This document shows, piece after piece, positions 1 through 6,468 of a stretch of DNA of 12,245 bases; the first letter of the stretch is position 1; every line of letters starts with the position of its first letter. The notes under the pieces were generated by a model. That model did not search any database and was not told the DNA's origin. It worked only from the letters and a program-made list of their open reading frames with translations. Origin of the DNA: Deltaproteobacteria bacterium (GTDB lineage: Bacteria > Desulfobacterota_E > Deferrimicrobia > Deferrimicrobiales > Deferrimicrobiaceae); assembly GCA_023489025.1 (NCBI GenBank), contig JAMDCN010000126.1, positions 1-12,245 of the forward strand. Direction: 5' to 3'. The position numbers were made by a program, and so were the translations under genes.

Positions 1-37
1 ATCTACACTCTTTCCCTACACGACGCTCTTCCGATCT
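1..37. other. Illumina TruSeq adapter remnant (assembly artefact)
   Basis: These bases match the 3' end of the TruSeq universal (P5-side) adapter, ending in the diagnostic GCTCTTCCGATCT. The change to native sequence is sharp: from base 38 the minus strand reads as normal NrfD coding sequence, while reading further into 1-37 gives the arginine-rich peptide typical of translated adapter. This is not biological sequence and should be trimmed. It also shows that the contig end here is a library-fragment end, not a real gene end. Confidence 0.97.
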
Positions 38-826
38 CGAGACGAACTCGAGGGAGAAGTCGACGATGACGGCGTAGAAGAGGAAGTCGATCGCCTTGTC
101 GACGCACTTCATGTTGATCTTCCCGCCCGTCAGCGGCGTGATGACCATGTAGAAGAAGATCACCAGGGCGACTCCCGACACGATGGCGGAGAACAGGAAC
201 ACGATCGGGATGAGCACCGAGCTCCACCACGGATTCGCCTTCACGGAACCGAAGATGAACCCCACGTATCCGTGGAGCAGAAACGCCGACGGAATCCCGA
301 TGATGGTGATCGTCTTGAGCGCCTTGTGGTCGAACTCCACCCCTTTCTCGCTCGTGTCGCGCGAGAAGAGGGAGAGGACCTTGTGGATCCACTTCATGAC
401 GCCGGACTCCCGCTCGGCCCACATGATCAGGTCGATCCGGTAGACGAACCAGATCTCCAGCAGGAGGACCGCCATGAGGTACCAGGCGTAGACGAACCCG
501 AACATCGCCATCGCGGAGGACGTCTGCGGGGTCAGGAACATCTCGTAGCTCCGCTCGGGGTGCCCCAGGTGCGAGAGCAGCGGCAGCGGCGCCACCAGCA
601 GGTAGGACAACGCCGTCAGGAGCGACAGCCGGTAGAGCGGCTGGACCTCCTTGACGTTGAATACCTTCACCAGGGACGCCAGGATGAACGCCCCGGCGAC
701 GACGCCGGTGATGTAGGGATAGATCACGATCAGCATCCCCCAGTGGACCTCGATCTCGTTCGGGTAGATGAACCCCTGGATCTGGGGGAGAAGCTCGTAG
801 AACGTTTTCATGAGTTCCTGGCTCAT
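38..826 (-). CDS. nrfD: NrfD/PsrC-type membrane subunit, 3' end missing
   Basis: Polytopic membrane protein of the NrfD/PsrC family, which exchanges electrons with menaquinone/ubiquinone and anchors periplasmic Fe-S subunits. The 263 visible codons start MSQELMKTFYELLPQ and encode repeated hydrophobic helices, among them the stretches IYPYITGVVAGAF, FGFVYAWYLMAVLLLEIW and IVFLFSAIVSGVALVIFFY, with a HLGHPER loop at about residue 86 at the place where relatives carry DLGRPDR. The ATG overlaps the stop of the upstream Fe-S gene as ATGA, which fixes the start and implies translational coupling. The reading frame is open to base 38 and then runs into adapter, so the C-terminus is absent; relatives are usually about 300-450 residues. 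An alternative frame here is also open but gives an Arg/Asp/Pro-rich non-membrane protein and is a shadow. The nrfD symbol is family-level only; the role in nitrite reduction is not implied. Confidence 0.9.
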
Positions 827-1572
827 CGGACCTCTCCGTCAAGGCTTGCGTAGTAGACTTTCGGCTCCGTGTTCAGTCCGGGCTTGAGCACGTGGATCTT
901 GTTCATCCGCCGGAACCTCGCCAGGGGGCTCGCCCCGCTGTTGATGTCCCCGAAAATGCGCGCCTGGGTCGGGCAGACCTCGACGCACGCGGGGAGCAGG
1001 TCCTGGGAGACCCGGTGATAGCAGAACGTGCACTTGTCCGCCGTGTGGGTCTTCGGATTAAGGAAGCGCGCGCCGTACGGGCACGCCTGGATGCAATAGC
1101 GGCAGCCCACGCATGTCTTCTGGTTGACCAGGACGACGCCGTCCTCGGTCTGGAACGTCGCCCCCACGGGGCAGACCTGGACGCAGGGGGGATCGGCGCA
1201 CTGGTTGCACAGCTTCGGCACGAAGAAGCTCCTCAGGATCTCCCGGTCGGACGTCGACTCCGGCACGCCTTCGGGCTTGGTCTCGACGGTCCTCACGACG
1301 ACCTCGCCGTTCTTCCGGATGATGTAGCGCTCCACCCAGGTCCGGAAGTAGAACGGCTCCCGGGGGACGTCGTTCTCGGTCTTGCACGCGTCGACGCACC
1401 GGGTGCAGCCGATGCACTTGTCCACGGAGACCCCGAAACCGTACCATTTCCCCTTCCGGGGGGCCTCCTTCGCAAACGCCTTCGAGGGCAGGATCTTGAG
1501 GATCCCCCCGATCGCGCTCCCGGAGACGAGGAACGCAAGGACCTCCCGCAGGAATTTTCGTCTGCCGTTCAC
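823..1572 (-). CDS. Tat-exported 4x[4Fe-4S] ferredoxin-type electron-transfer subunit
   Basis: A 249-residue PsrB/HybA/DsrO-type Fe-S protein that should carry electrons between the octaheme cytochrome and the NrfD subunit on the periplasmic face. The N-terminus has a twin-arginine signal (GRRKFLREV, then a hydrophobic stretch to about residue 27 and AFA at 32-34). Sixteen cysteines form four cluster motifs at about 53-63 (CIGCTRCVDAC), 122-134, 154-164 (CVGCRYCIQAC) and 181-200. The start is GTG at 1572, sharing one base with the TAG of the cytochrome gene upstream and preceded at 5 nt by a strong GGAGGTG ribosome-binding site; longer in-frame starts would overlap the cytochrome and lack this site. 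The stop overlaps the next ATG by 4 nt. A physiological redox partner cannot be read from the sequence. Confidence 0.92.
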   Translation of the reverse strand: MNGRRKFLREVLAFLVSGSAIGGILKILPSKAFAKEAPRKGKWYGFGVSVDKCIGCTRCVDACKTENDVPREPFYFRTWVERYIIRKNGEVVVRTVETKPEGVPESTSDREILRSFFVPKLCNQCADPPCVQVCPVGATFQTEDGVVLVNQKTCVGCRYCIQACPYGARFLNPKTHTADKCTFCYHRVSQDLLPACVEVCPTQARIFGDINSGASPLARFRRMNKIHVLKPGLNTEPKVYYASLDGEVR

Positions 1573-2327
1573 TATTCCACCTCCGGCGAATGCGGATAAT
1601 GACATTGCCAGCACACGTACTTCTCCCCGTGGTTGGCCAGGTCCACCTTCGGCGCGTTCTTCGCCAGCCTGTCCCTCGCGTCCTTGGCATGGCACTTCCC
1701 GCAGAACTCCCGGTTCTGCGGCTTCGTCGGCTTGACGCTGCGCGGCGAGATCTTGTGCTGCAGCGGCGCCTGGTGGCAGGTGGTGCACTCCAACTGGACG
1801 TGGTGGGACACCGCCTTCGTGCGGGCGATCTCCCCGTGGCACGCCGAGCATTCCTTCGGGGTCGTCGGCGGCTTCGGGTCGTGCGGGTTGTGGCATGCGG
1901 CGCAGGCCTTGAGCGGGTTGTGGGCCACCGGGTTGATCTGCGGGAAGCCCCTGGGGCGCGACGGGTTATACGCGTGGCACAGGGGGCAGAACGACCGCTG
2001 CTGCGGGATGACCGGCTTGACCTTGTCGGGGTCCTCGGTGTGCGCCTTGGCGGGGCCGTGGCACGTCTCGCAGGAGAGGTCCTTGTGATAGCCCGTCTTC
2101 TTCTTCTCGTAGATCTTGTCGTGGCACTCCGCGCAGGCATGGAACCCGGCGTATTTCACAGGCTTGGCCCGTTCCACCTTGACCGCGTCCGCCCACTGGA
2201 TCTTCACGTCCTTCATGGGCTTCGGGATCAGCACGATCACGACGAACGCCCCCAGGAGGGCCAACCCGGCGAAGACGACAAGAAGCCTCACGAGGGCGTC
2301 CGGCATTTTGGAAAAAAAGTTCTTCAT
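1572..2327 (-). CDS. Membrane-anchored octaheme cytochrome c
   Basis: A 251-residue multiheme cytochrome c. One uncleaved-looking N-terminal helix (about residues 11-34, no AxA site) anchors it in the inner membrane, with the rest in the periplasm. Eight CXXCH motifs begin at C65, C86, C114, C142, C160, C181, C209 and C239 (CAECH, CETCH, CPLCH, CAACH, CSACH, CTTCH, CGKCH, CWQCH). Histidines outside these motifs are plentiful, compatible with bis-His ligation. It is the first gene of a minus-strand operon with the Fe-S and NrfD genes, so it is the likely soluble-side electron exit or entry of that complex. An AGGAGG lies 11 nt upstream of the ATG. Geobacter Cbc-type quinol:cytochrome gene clusters have a similar plan, but I cannot assign it to a named cluster. 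NapC/NirT relationship is possible but the spacing does not look typical. Confidence 0.92.
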   Translation of the reverse strand: MKNFFSKMPDALVRLLVVFAGLALLGAFVVIVLIPKPMKDVKIQWADAVKVERAKPVKYAGFHACAECHDKIYEKKKTGYHKDLSCETCHGPAKAHTEDPDKVKPVIPQQRSFCPLCHAYNPSRPRGFPQINPVAHNPLKACAACHNPHDPKPPTTPKECSACHGEIARTKAVSHHVQLECTTCHQAPLQHKISPRSVKPTKPQNREFCGKCHAKDARDRLAKNAPKVDLANHGEKYVCWQCHYPHSPEVE

Positions 2328-2399
2328 TGCGCGCTCTTCCTCCTTGTTCCCGTGAAAGAAAAATGCGGAGGTGACGGGGCTCGGCTAAGGTATAGAAAT

Positions 2400-2464
2400 C
2401 CCACGAGTGACACCGGTCCTGCGCAATCCCTCTACCGGCCGCCCCCCCCCGCGGTCCTCGTGGG
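2400..2464. repeat. 8-bp inverted repeat flanking the leftward promoter candidate
   Basis: CCCACGAG at 2400-2407 is perfectly complementary to CTCGTGGG at 2457-2464, 49 bases apart. Just inside the arms lie two direct copies of GGTCCT (2415-2420 and 2453-2458). The enclosed segment carries the -24/-12-like element and the C run. It could be a pair of operator half-sites or a chance repeat; no transcription-factor consensus is recognised. Confidence 0.35.
2422..2437 (-). promoter_or_regulatory. Possible sigma54 (-24/-12) promoter for the octaheme operon
   Basis: On the minus strand the sequence reads CGGTAGAGGGATTGCG. It has the invariant GG and GC dinucleotides 10 bases apart and keeps TTGC at -12, but the -24 box is poor (CGGTAG against TGGCAC). 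It would start transcription roughly 80 bases upstream of the octaheme ATG. With short degenerate consensus matches like this, chance is a real alternative; no enhancer-binding-protein site was identified. Confidence 0.22.
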
Positions 2465-2671
2465 TCTAAGCCAAATGCAATCGTGTTCCCATCTCCTGGA
2501 TCCACGCTGGATGGATGAAACTTCGTTCCGAAGGTGTGCGTCGGCCAGGAGATCGCCATTGCCGGCCCAAAATGGAGTGGATATTACCCAGAATCCCGGG
2601 ATGTGTCAATGAAAATGAGACTCTTTCAGAGAATGAGAAACGGTTTAAAACGCTGCGGTAATCAGTCCCCA

Positions 2672-2717
2672 AATCGGGTTTGATCGTCCATGCCTGCTTC
2701 GGACCCCCAAACCGATT
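2672..2717. other. Imperfect stem-loop in the intergenic region
   Basis: Ten pairs form between 2672-2682 and 2708-2717, with G2678 bulged. After a 3x3 internal loop a further four pairs form between GTCC (2686-2689) and GGAC (2701-2704), closing an 11-base loop. There is no following T run, so it is not a typical intrinsic terminator. It lies upstream of the predicted rightward promoter, so it would be a DNA or regulator-binding feature unless transcribed from elsewhere. Confidence 0.35.
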
Positions 2718-2775
2718 GCGAACTGCGGAAATGCGCCGCCTTTCCCATTTCATGCCTCCGGTCTGTGTTTTATCC

Positions 2776-2804
2776 TTGACAGAATCACGTTAACATTGTA
2801 AAAC
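2776..2804 (+). promoter_or_regulatory. Sigma70-type promoter for the six-gene operon
   Basis: A perfect -35 box TTGACA (2776-2781) is followed after exactly 17 bases by TAAAAC (2799-2804), a 4/6 match to TATAAT, in a locally AT-rich stretch. A GTTAAC palindrome (2789-2794) sits in the spacer. Transcription would start near 2811, leaving a leader of about 70 bases before the pentaheme gene. It is the best promoter match in the intergenic region. Confidence 0.6.
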
Positions 2805-2829
2805 GCTGTAATAAAAATTACCCGTTGCG

Positions 2830-2868
2830 AAGGGAATCCTGCTCAAGTCGGGGCTCGGGAATTCCCTT
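2830..2868 (+). promoter_or_regulatory. Inverted repeat in the leader of the six-gene operon
   Basis: AAGGGAAT (2830-2837) and ATTCCCTT (2861-2868) are perfect complements separated by 23 bases. The right arm ends five bases before the GGAG ribosome-binding site (2874-2877) of the pentaheme cytochrome gene, so the mRNA hairpin could affect translation, or the DNA could be an operator just downstream of the transcription start. Confidence 0.4.
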
Positions 2869-2883
2869 GATTTTGGAGATGAA

Positions 2884-3375
2884 ATGAAAAATTGGGCGAT
2901 ATTTACCATCCCCTCCTTATTGATACTGCTAAGCAATTGTTCCGACACTGGAAGTTATTCCCAGCCGATCTTATATAATCATAAAAAACATATAGAAGAG
3001 GCGGGATTAACTTGTTTTGACTGCCATTCGCTGGTCATGACTCATCAAAAAGCCTCCATTCCCAATATTGAATATTGTCAAAATTGCCATAAAGAACCAA
3101 TGACGAACAGCAAGGAAGAAGAAAAATTGGTCCGCCATATAAGTAATAAAGAGCGGATCCCCTGGGTACAAGTACATCGATTGCCCGACCACGCCTATTT
3201 TTCTCATCGCCGGCATGTCACATTAGGAAAAATTGCATGCCAGCAATGTCATGGAAACGTGGCCGAAATGACCCTTCCATTTTCAAGGCCCGCGGTTGTA
3301 CTTAAAATGAAGTTTTGCATACAGTGCCATGAAAAAAACCGCGTGAACACGGATTGCGCAACGTGCCATCGCTGA
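2884..3375 (+). CDS. Pentaheme cytochrome c lipoprotein (ActA-like)
   Basis: A 163-residue periplasmic multiheme cytochrome. A short hydrophobic signal ends in LLSNC, so Cys19 is probably lipidated and the protein tethered to a membrane. Five CXXCH motifs start at C44, C65, C119, C145 and C158 (CFDCH, CQNCH, CQQCH, CIQCH, CATCH). The spacing and phrases such as NHKKH before heme 1 and CQQCHGNVAEM at heme 3 resemble the pentaheme ActA of alternative complex III and the cytochrome c7-like family. It is followed at 16 nt by the molybdopterin-family gene, supporting a role as the heme subunit of that complex. GC is about 40% in the lines counted, with AAA, TTA and ATA codons common, unlike the GC-richer neighbours. 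GGAG lies 6 nt before the ATG. An ATG at 2879 is out of frame. Confidence 0.9.
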   Translation: MKNWAIFTIPSLLILLSNCSDTGSYSQPILYNHKKHIEEAGLTCFDCHSLVMTHQKASIPNIEYCQNCHKEPMTNSKEEEKLVRHISNKERIPWVQVHRLPDHAYFSHRRHVTLGKIACQQCHGNVAEMTLPFSRPAVVLKMKFCIQCHEKNRVNTDCATCHR

Positions 3376-3391
3376 GGCTCGGGAGCAGGTC

Positions 3392-5776
3392 ATGAAAATC
3401 TCGCGTCGCGATTTTCTTCACTTGTTAGGGGTTACAGGGGCTCTCGCCGGGGGGATCTCCCAGGTGTGGGCCATCCCGGACAAGTGGAGGGACAAGCTCC
3501 GGTCCGGCCCCCGCATCGAAACCTGGAAAGTATCGACATGCGGGCAGTGTCCGGCCGGGTGTGGCATTCGTATTCGCATGATCGACGATATCCCGGTTCG
3601 GATTCTCGGCAATCCAATCGCTCCCGTAAACAGAGGGTTTACCTGCCCGATGGGGGAATCCGGCCTGGAACTTCTCTATCACCCCGACCGGATCACCCAA
3701 CCCATGCGGCGGAAGGGGAAAAAGGGAGAGCCAGGCTGGGAATCCATATCCTGGGATGAGGCCATAAAACAAATTACTCAAAGGCTTCAGGGTCTTGTGA
3801 AGGAAAAACAAACCGGCAGCTTCGGCTTTTTAATGGGAGACCGAAACACGCAGCTCACGCAGTTTGCTGGAATGTTTACCACCCGTTTCGGTTCTTCCAA
3901 CTTTTTCCCCTGGCGCACCCCGGGAATCAACGAACTCGGTTTCTGGCAATCCTGCGGGGAATTTCCACCCTTTTCTTTCGACCTGACGCGGACGGATTAT
4001 CTCATCACGTTCGGCACGAATCTCCTGGAGGAACCTCCGTCTCCTGTCTACTTTAACCGCATCTACGGAAAACTGAAGGAAAGCCGGCTGCAATCGGGCC
4101 TGAAGATGGCGCACGTGGACGCACGCATGTCCCAGGCCGGGAAAAACGCGACGGAATGGGTTCAGATCCGGCCGGGAAGCATGGGGGCCCTTGCCCTCGG
4201 GATGGCGTACGTAATCATTCGAGACAAAAATTACGACCAGGACTTCATCAACCTTCACGCCCGGGACTTCCAAAAAGGGAATGGGAATTTTCTGGATCTG
4301 GTCACCCGTGATTATTCCCCGGAGAGGGTTTCCGGAGTTACCGGAGTGCCTCCGGAAACCATCATTCGGCTGGCCCGGGCATTCGGCTCCGCCAAAGCGC
4401 CCCTGGCGCTCTCCGGCGGCACCTCGGATACGAGCGAAACGGCCCTTTTTACACAGTGGGCGGTAGCAAGTCTCAACGCCCTCTCGGGAAGTTTTTCTGC
4501 GAACGGTTTATGGCGAGAACCGGTCCGGATCCCCTGGGAACCGGCCTCCGTCTCCGCCTTCAATCCCCGGTCGACTTCCTTTCACCTCAAATCCCGGAAT
4601 GCTCTCGATACCGATATGCCCGCCTCCTGGGTCGCGGAGCAATTGCCAAAATTGATTTCTGCCGGGAAAATCCCCGACCTGAAGATGTTGATGATCGCCC
4701 AGGTCAACCCGGCCTACCAGGCAACGAACCAGCAGATGTGGAAGGATTGGCTTGGTCGTATTCCTCTTGTCGTTCAATTCGCTACGCTTCTCGACGATAC
4801 ATCTCCCCATGCGGATATCGTACTGCCCACGACCACTTATCTGGAGCAATGGGACCTGACGCTGCCGGTCCAGAATCTCCCTTTCTCCCAGCTGGGTCTG
4901 CAGCAGCCGGTTGTGCCCCCATTGACAGGCGCTCGCCCGGTTGGGGATGTTCTCCTTCAACTTGGAAAGGGACCGGGGGTCAGTCCATTTCCGGAAAGCG
5001 GTGCCAAGTCTTATGGGGAGTACGTCCAGGCACAGATGAAGCAGATCTTCGCTTCGGGGAAAGGAACTCCCTATTTTGAAGTGGTTTCCCTCGCCTTCCT
5101 GGAAGAGTTGCGCAAGCGCGGCTGGCAGGTATATAGCTACCCCGCGTTTTCCGATTTCTGGCGTTTGCTTCAGGAAAAAGGGGGCTGGTGGGATCCCGGG
5201 GAATATCCCGTGGTGGACTGGAAAAGGGGAAGGACCTTCACCTTCCCCACCGTTCCCCGATTGGCGAAACTGTTGGAAGAAAGATCGGCTCTGAAGTCGG
5301 GCGAAGAAACGCAAAAAAGAAACCAACCGCCTCACCTGTGGCTGGAAGAGAACGTCAAAAAGCCGGAAACCCCGGATTCTTTCATCCTGACCCCCTTTAC
5401 GACCCTGATGAATATGGCCGGAGACGGGGCCAGCCAGCCTCTTTTGCAGGAGTTGTTCGGGCTATACCCCCGGCTGTATTGGATTACGTGGGCGGAGATG
5501 AACCCCAAGAGGGCCAGGGACTTATCGATCAAGGACGGCGATCTCATCCGTGTGGCATCCAAGAAGGGCTCTTTCACGATTCCCGTTAAGATCGTTCCAA
5601 CGGTTTCTCCGGAAATTCTGTCCGTTCCTTTCGGCCAGGGTCATTCGCAATTGGGGAGGTATGCCAAAAACGTCGGCACGAACCCGGTCACGATCCTCGA
5701 TCACCGCGTAGACCCGCTCAGCGGTCGCAATTCATGGAATTCCACGCATGTCCGCGTGGAAAAGATCAGGAAATAG
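3392..5776 (+). CDS. Tat-exported molybdopterin (Mo-bisPGD) family oxidoreductase large subunit
   Basis: A 794-residue member of the DMSO-reductase/MopB superfamily, comparable to PsrA/PhsA/TtrA catalytic subunits and to the B1 domain of ActB. The N-terminus carries a near-consensus Tat signal (SRRDFLHLL). An N-terminal [4Fe-4S] motif follows, C50-x2-C53-x3-C57-x27-C85, then the family phrases YHPDRITQP, ISWDEAI and the cofactor-binding domains; the C-terminal domain (about 660-790) has the usual beta-barrel features including IKDGDLIRV and VPFGQGH. Only one other cysteine exists, C188, in the region where family members place the molybdenum ligand. The fourth cluster cysteine is followed by PMG, where a lysine (CxKG) is common in relatives. 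The next gene encodes the matching Fe-S subunit, lacking its own signal, so both are probably exported together. Substrate is not identifiable. In characterised ActB the B1 domain has no Mo; whether this one binds Mo is open. Confidence 0.93.
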   Translation: MKISRRDFLHLLGVTGALAGGISQVWAIPDKWRDKLRSGPRIETWKVSTCGQCPAGCGIRIRMIDDIPVRILGNPIAPVNRGFTCPMGESGLELLYHPDRITQPMRRKGKKGEPGWESISWDEAIKQITQRLQGLVKEKQTGSFGFLMGDRNTQLTQFAGMFTTRFGSSNFFPWRTPGINELGFWQSCGEFPPFSFDLTRTDYLITFGTNLLEEPPSPVYFNRIYGKLKESRLQSGLKMAHVDARMSQAGKNATEWVQIRPGSMGALALGMAYVIIRDKNYDQDFINLHARDFQKGNGNFLDLVTRDYSPERVSGVTGVPPETIIRLARAFGSAKAPLALSGGTSDTSETALFTQWAVASLNALSGSFSANGLWREPVRIPWEPASVSAFNPRSTSFHLKSRNALDTDMPASWVAEQLPKLISAGKIPDLKMLMIAQVNPAYQATNQQMWKDWLGRIPLVVQFATLLDDTSPHADIVLPTTTYLEQWDLTLPVQNLPFSQLGLQQPVVPPLTGARPVGDVLLQLGKGPGVSPFPESGAKSYGEYVQAQMKQIFASGKGTPYFEVVSLAFLEELRKRGWQVYSYPAFSDFWRLLQEKGGWWDPGEYPVVDWKRGRTFTFPTVPRLAKLLEERSALKSGEETQKRNQPPHLWLEENVKKPETPDSFILTPFTTLMNMAGDGASQPLLQELFGLYPRLYWITWAEMNPKRARDLSIKDGDLIRVASKKGSFTIPVKIVPTVSPEILSVPFGQGHSQLGRYAKNVGTNPVTILDHRVDPLSGRNSWNSTHVRVEKIRK

Positions 5777-5787
5777 GGGCGCGAAGA

Positions 5788-6468
5788 ATGAAGTGGGGAA
5801 TGGTCATCGACCTGCAGAAATGCACAGGATGCGGAGAGTGCGTGGCCGCCTGCAAACGGGAAAACAACGTGGCCATCGTGGAGCCCGGGGAATCGGCGAT
5901 GGGCCGGACCATGCTGTGGATGGACATGCTCACGATCTACGAAGGGGAATATCCCCGGCTTCGAGTCCGGCAAATCCCGCGGCCGTGCATGCAATGCGAC
6001 CATCCTCCCTGCACGAAAGTCTGCCCGGTCCGCGCCACCTACATCAACGAGGAAGGAATCGTGGCACAGATTTATCCCCAGTGCATCGGTTGCCGATACT
6101 GCATGGCGGCCTGCCCCTACACGGTGAAATCGTTCAACTGGTACAAACCGGAATGGACGCCGGGTATCCGCGATACCGTCAACCCGGATGTTTCGGTCCG
6201 GCCCGTCGGAGTGGTGGAGAAGTGCACGTTTTGCGTCCATCGCCGGCAAAAAGCGAAGGAACAGGCGAAATCAGAGGCCCGGGAACCGCGGGAGAACGAT
6301 TACCAGCCGGCGTGCGCCGAAGGATGCCCCACCGGAGCGATCGTTTTCGGAGACCTCGAGAATTCCGGTCACTTGGTGAACCACCTCGCACATAGCCCCC
6401 GCGCCACGAGGCTGCTGGAAGACCTGGGAACCGAGCCCAAAGTCATTTATTTAAAAGAGGTGGATTAA
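5788..6468 (+). CDS. 4x[4Fe-4S] electron-transfer subunit (PsrB/ActB2-like)
   Basis: A 226-residue Fe-S protein that should link the molybdopterin-family subunit to the NrfD membrane subunit and hemes. All sixteen cysteines of four clusters are present: 12-22 (CTGCGECVAAC), 67-79 (CMQCDHPPCTKVC), 99-109 (CIGCRYCMAAC) and 146-180 (CTFC, then CAEGC after a long charged insert). The C-terminal LLEDLGTEPKVIYL resembles ActB/TtrB-type tails. No Tat or Sec signal is present, fitting co-export with the Tat-bearing partner encoded 11 nt upstream. I chose the ATG at 5788 because it has AGGGG 8 nt upstream and begins right at the ferredoxin fold; an earlier in-frame ATG (5734) would overlap the previous gene. 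The intact fourth cysteine in every motif suggests four [4Fe-4S] clusters; the [3Fe-4S] cluster reported in ActB is not obvious here. Confidence 0.93.
   Translation: MKWGMVIDLQKCTGCGECVAACKRENNVAIVEPGESAMGRTMLWMDMLTIYEGEYPRLRVRQIPRPCMQCDHPPCTKVCPVRATYINEEGIVAQIYPQCIGCRYCMAACPYTVKSFNWYKPEWTPGIRDTVNPDVSVRPVGVVEKCTFCVHRRQKAKEQAKSEAREPRENDYQPACAEGCPTGAIVFGDLENSGHLVNHLAHSPRATRLLEDLGTEPKVIYLKEVD

Larger units (their letters stand above)
2646..2808 (+). repeat. Direct repeat of TAAAACGCTG (2646-2655 and 2799-2808)
   Basis: The same 10-mer occurs twice, 153 bases apart, followed in both cases by a similar GTAAT-like sequence (CGGTAAT and TAAT). The second copy overlaps the predicted -10 hexamer of the rightward promoter. 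It could be an operator recognised by a regulator or a relic of a duplicated promoter segment. Confidence 0.35.
2328..2883. other. Divergent intergenic regulatory region
   Basis: This stretch of 556 bases separates the start codons of two divergent operons. I see no convincing gene in it. A 95-codon minus-strand open frame (2466-2753) has random-looking composition and its GGAGG ends only 1 nt from the ATG. The region holds a good sigma70-like promoter facing right, a weak -24/-12-like site facing left, an 8-bp inverted repeat around the latter, a 9-base C run (2442-2450), an imperfect hairpin (2672-2717), a repeated 10-mer, and an inverted repeat in the leader of the rightward operon. GC falls toward the right-hand operon. 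Confidence 0.7.

Noticed and set aside
3..842. Long minus-strand open frame at the contig end
   Set aside because: It gives an Arg/Asp/Pro-rich protein in another frame of the NrfD gene and finishes in adapter; the frame starting at 826 encodes a clear membrane protein coupled to the upstream gene.
892..2612. Long plus-strand open frames opposite the Fe-S and octaheme genes
   Set aside because: They are antisense shadows typical of high-GC DNA, with no coherent domains, against strong cysteine and heme motifs on the other strand.
2466..2753. 95-codon open frame on the minus strand in the intergenic region
   Set aside because: The composition looks random (many Arg, Ser, Trp, no domain or signal), the GGAGG ends 1 nt from the ATG, and it overlaps the hairpin and other regulatory candidates.
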